A stretch of 8,649 nt of DNA from Spirochaetaceae bacterium (GTDB lineage Bacteria > Spirochaetota > Spirochaetia > SZUA-6 > Fen-1364). A program made the translations under genes and the position numbers. The stretch covers positions 4,733-13,381 of the forward strand of contig PLNO01000090.1 of the NCBI GenBank assembly GCA_003141795.1, given 5' to 3'. The notes below the pieces were generated by a model, which was not told the origin of the DNA, did not search any database, and saw nothing but the letters and a program-made list of their open reading frames with translations. Shown here piece by piece: positions 7,619-8,649 of this stretch. Each line of letters begins with the position of its first letter. The stretch's first letter is position 1.

Positions 7619-8161
7619 TCAGGAGGCGGGGCCCTCGCGATCCTTGAAGATGCGGCTGCCCACCGTGCCGCGCTGGCCCTGATACTTGCCCGCGTACGGG
7701 GTCCGCGTGGGCTTGTCCATGAAGGCGAAAACGATCTGGCAGATGCGCCGGCCGCTGGTCAGGCGGAGCGGCAGGCGATTGGCATTGAAGAGCTCGAGGG
7801 TGATGTTGCCTTCGAACCCCGGATCGACCCACCCGGCGTTCTGGATGAAGAGTCCCATCCTGCCGATGGAGCTGCGCCCCTCCACGAAGGCGGTGACGTT
7901 CGACGGGATCCGTATCCATTCGACCGTCGTGGCCAGGAGGAAGGAATGCGGAGGGATGATTATCTCGTCCTTCTCGATGCGCACGTAGGCGAGCTCGCTG
8001 TCCAGCGTGAGCCCCTCCAGCGTGTTCTCGTCGATCCTGAGGAACTGCCTGCCCAGGCGCAGATCGATGGAGGCCGGCTGGACCTGGAAGGGCTCCAATG
8101 GGTCCACCACGATGGATTTCTCGGCGATCATCTGCCGCAGGGTGTCATCCGAAAGGATCAT
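7619..8161 (-). CDS. dcd: dCTP deaminase, possibly bifunctional deaminase/dUTPase
   Basis: This 180-residue cytosolic enzyme converts dCTP to dUTP, feeding dTMP synthesis. QPASIDLRLG at 28-37, GRSSIGRMG at 95-103, NAGWVDPGFEGN at 108-119 and TLELFN at 121-126, with catalytic-type E123, are family signatures. The C-terminal KYQGQRG at 159-165 resembles the nucleotide-closing tail of the M. tuberculosis enzyme. AGW at 109-111, where E. coli has an AHR-type segment, also resembles the bifunctional enzymes that go on to dUMP; that assignment is inference. The start ATG at 8161 overlaps the pncB stop by one base (TGATG). A GAGGAG lies seven bases upstream, inside pncB, which points to translational coupling. 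The neuB-like gene follows 29 bases later. Confidence 0.95.
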   Translation of the reverse strand: MILSDDTLRQMIAEKSIVVDPLEPFQVQPASIDLRLGRQFLRIDENTLEGLTLDSELAYVRIEKDEIIIPPHSFLLATTVEWIRIPSNVTAFVEGRSSIGRMGLFIQNAGWVDPGFEGNITLELFNANRLPLRLTSGRRICQIVFAFMDKPTRTPYAGKYQGQRGTVGSRIFKDREGPAS

Positions 8162-8649
8162 CAGTGGGCTCCTCGGGACAGGTTGTCCCTGATCAGACGT
8201 GTCTTCAGATCGTTCAACGCATCGGACAGCGACACCTTGTAGACGTGCGGATTGATGAGGCGCGTGTAGGTATCGTCCAGGAGATCGAGCTGGCCCCTGG
8301 CGCGGTCCTGGATCGATTTCATGTCGGGGACGGCACCGACCCTCCTGCCCTCCTTCATGCACAGCGCGAGCAGCGGCGTCATGCCAGCGTAATCCTCGAG
8401 GGTGAACGAGCGGTAGTCGCCCGTCGGGTGGTGGAACGTGTAGGGCCTGCCGGGCTCGAGCTTTTCGTCGTCCAGGCTGATGAGGTCAGCTAAGGGGCTC
8501 CCCGCGGCATTGGTGAAGCGCCATACCTGCTTGACGCCGGGGTTCGTCACCTTGTCGGGGTTGTTGGAGACCTTGATGGTCGGCACCCAGCCCCCGTGTC
8601 CCCGTCGCGCTGCGAGCTTGTATACGCCACTGAGCGACGGATCCCCGTT
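8161..8649 (-). CDS. pncB: Nicotinate phosphoribosyltransferase, C-terminal part
   Basis: The frame runs in from the right edge of the window and ends in TGA at 8163-8161, so only the last 162 residues are present. They begin NGDPSLSGVYKLAAR and continue through VSNNPDKVTNPGVKQVWRF, ADLISLDDE, RPYTFHHPTGDYR and LINPHVYKVSLSDALN. These are the C-terminal signatures of bacterial nicotinate phosphoribosyltransferase, which makes nicotinate mononucleotide from nicotinate and PRPP in NAD salvage. An internal GTG at 8586 is not a start, because clear family sequence continues upstream of it (GVYKLAAR...GGW). The active-site barrel lies outside the window. It appears to be at or near the front of the five-gene minus-strand cluster and is coupled to dcd. 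Confidence 0.92.
   Translation of the reverse strand, partial: NGDPSLSGVYKLAARRGHGGWVPTIKVSNNPDKVTNPGVKQVWRFTNAAGSPLADLISLDDEKLEPGRPYTFHHPTGDYRSFTLEDYAGMTPLLALCMKEGRRVGAVPDMKSIQDRARGQLDLLDDTYTRLINPHVYKVSLSDALNDLKTRLIRDNLSRGAH
8169..8174 (-). promoter_or_regulatory. dcd ribosome binding site inside pncB
   Basis: GAGGAG on the minus strand lies within the last codons of pncB, seven bases before the dcd ATG. With the TGATG stop/start overlap it indicates that ribosomes finishing pncB can restart directly on dcd. Confidence 0.75.

Noticed and set aside
7590..7919. N-terminal extension of the neuB-like gene, overlapping dcd
   Set aside because: The extension is the wrong frame of dcd. NeuB-like sequence begins only at the ATG at 7589.

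Overview
This window is GC-rich, gene-dense bacterial chromosome. Genes lie close together and several have clear Shine-Dalgarno sequences. No transposase, integrase, phage gene, CRISPR array, tRNA or rRNA was recognised, and no non-coding stretch exceeds about 165 bases. The organism cannot be fixed from the sequence alone. The mix of a lipoprotein with a relaxed lipobox, a GAPDH resembling the kinetoplastid glycosomal form, a clostridial-style PurA, a PtsN-type EIIA and a lone NeuB-type synthase would fit a GC-rich spirochaete or a related anaerobic lineage, but that is inference.

The window has four blocks. (1) Positions 1-1416, plus strand: the 3' part of a DUF432-like gene followed 13 bases later by an mscS-type mechanosensitive channel gene, probably one operon. 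(2) Positions 1406-3659, minus strand: a secreted SH3-like lipoprotein gene and then purA. The 3' end of purA overlaps the 3' end of mscS by 11 bases. (3) Positions 3823-4827, plus strand: a single gene encoding an ECF-type sigma factor joined through one membrane helix to an RskA-like extracytoplasmic domain. It is divergent from the lipoprotein gene across a 163-base gap. (4) Positions 4880-8649, minus strand: a tight unidirectional run in transcription order pncB (3' part only), dcd, neuB-like, ptsN-like, gapA. It ends at a perfect hairpin flanked by A and T runs, which probably terminates the converging sigma gene as well.

Together the genes cover NAD salvage and NAD-dependent glycolysis (pncB, gapA), nucleotide supply (dcd, purA), a nonulosonic-acid-type synthase, a PTS-type phosphoacceptor, osmotic protection (mscS) and envelope sensing (sigma fusion, SH3 lipoprotein). 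The most unusual item is the one-piece membrane-anchored sigma factor with an RskA-like outer domain and no visible zinc-binding anti-sigma domain. It may be a direct membrane-to-transcription switch.
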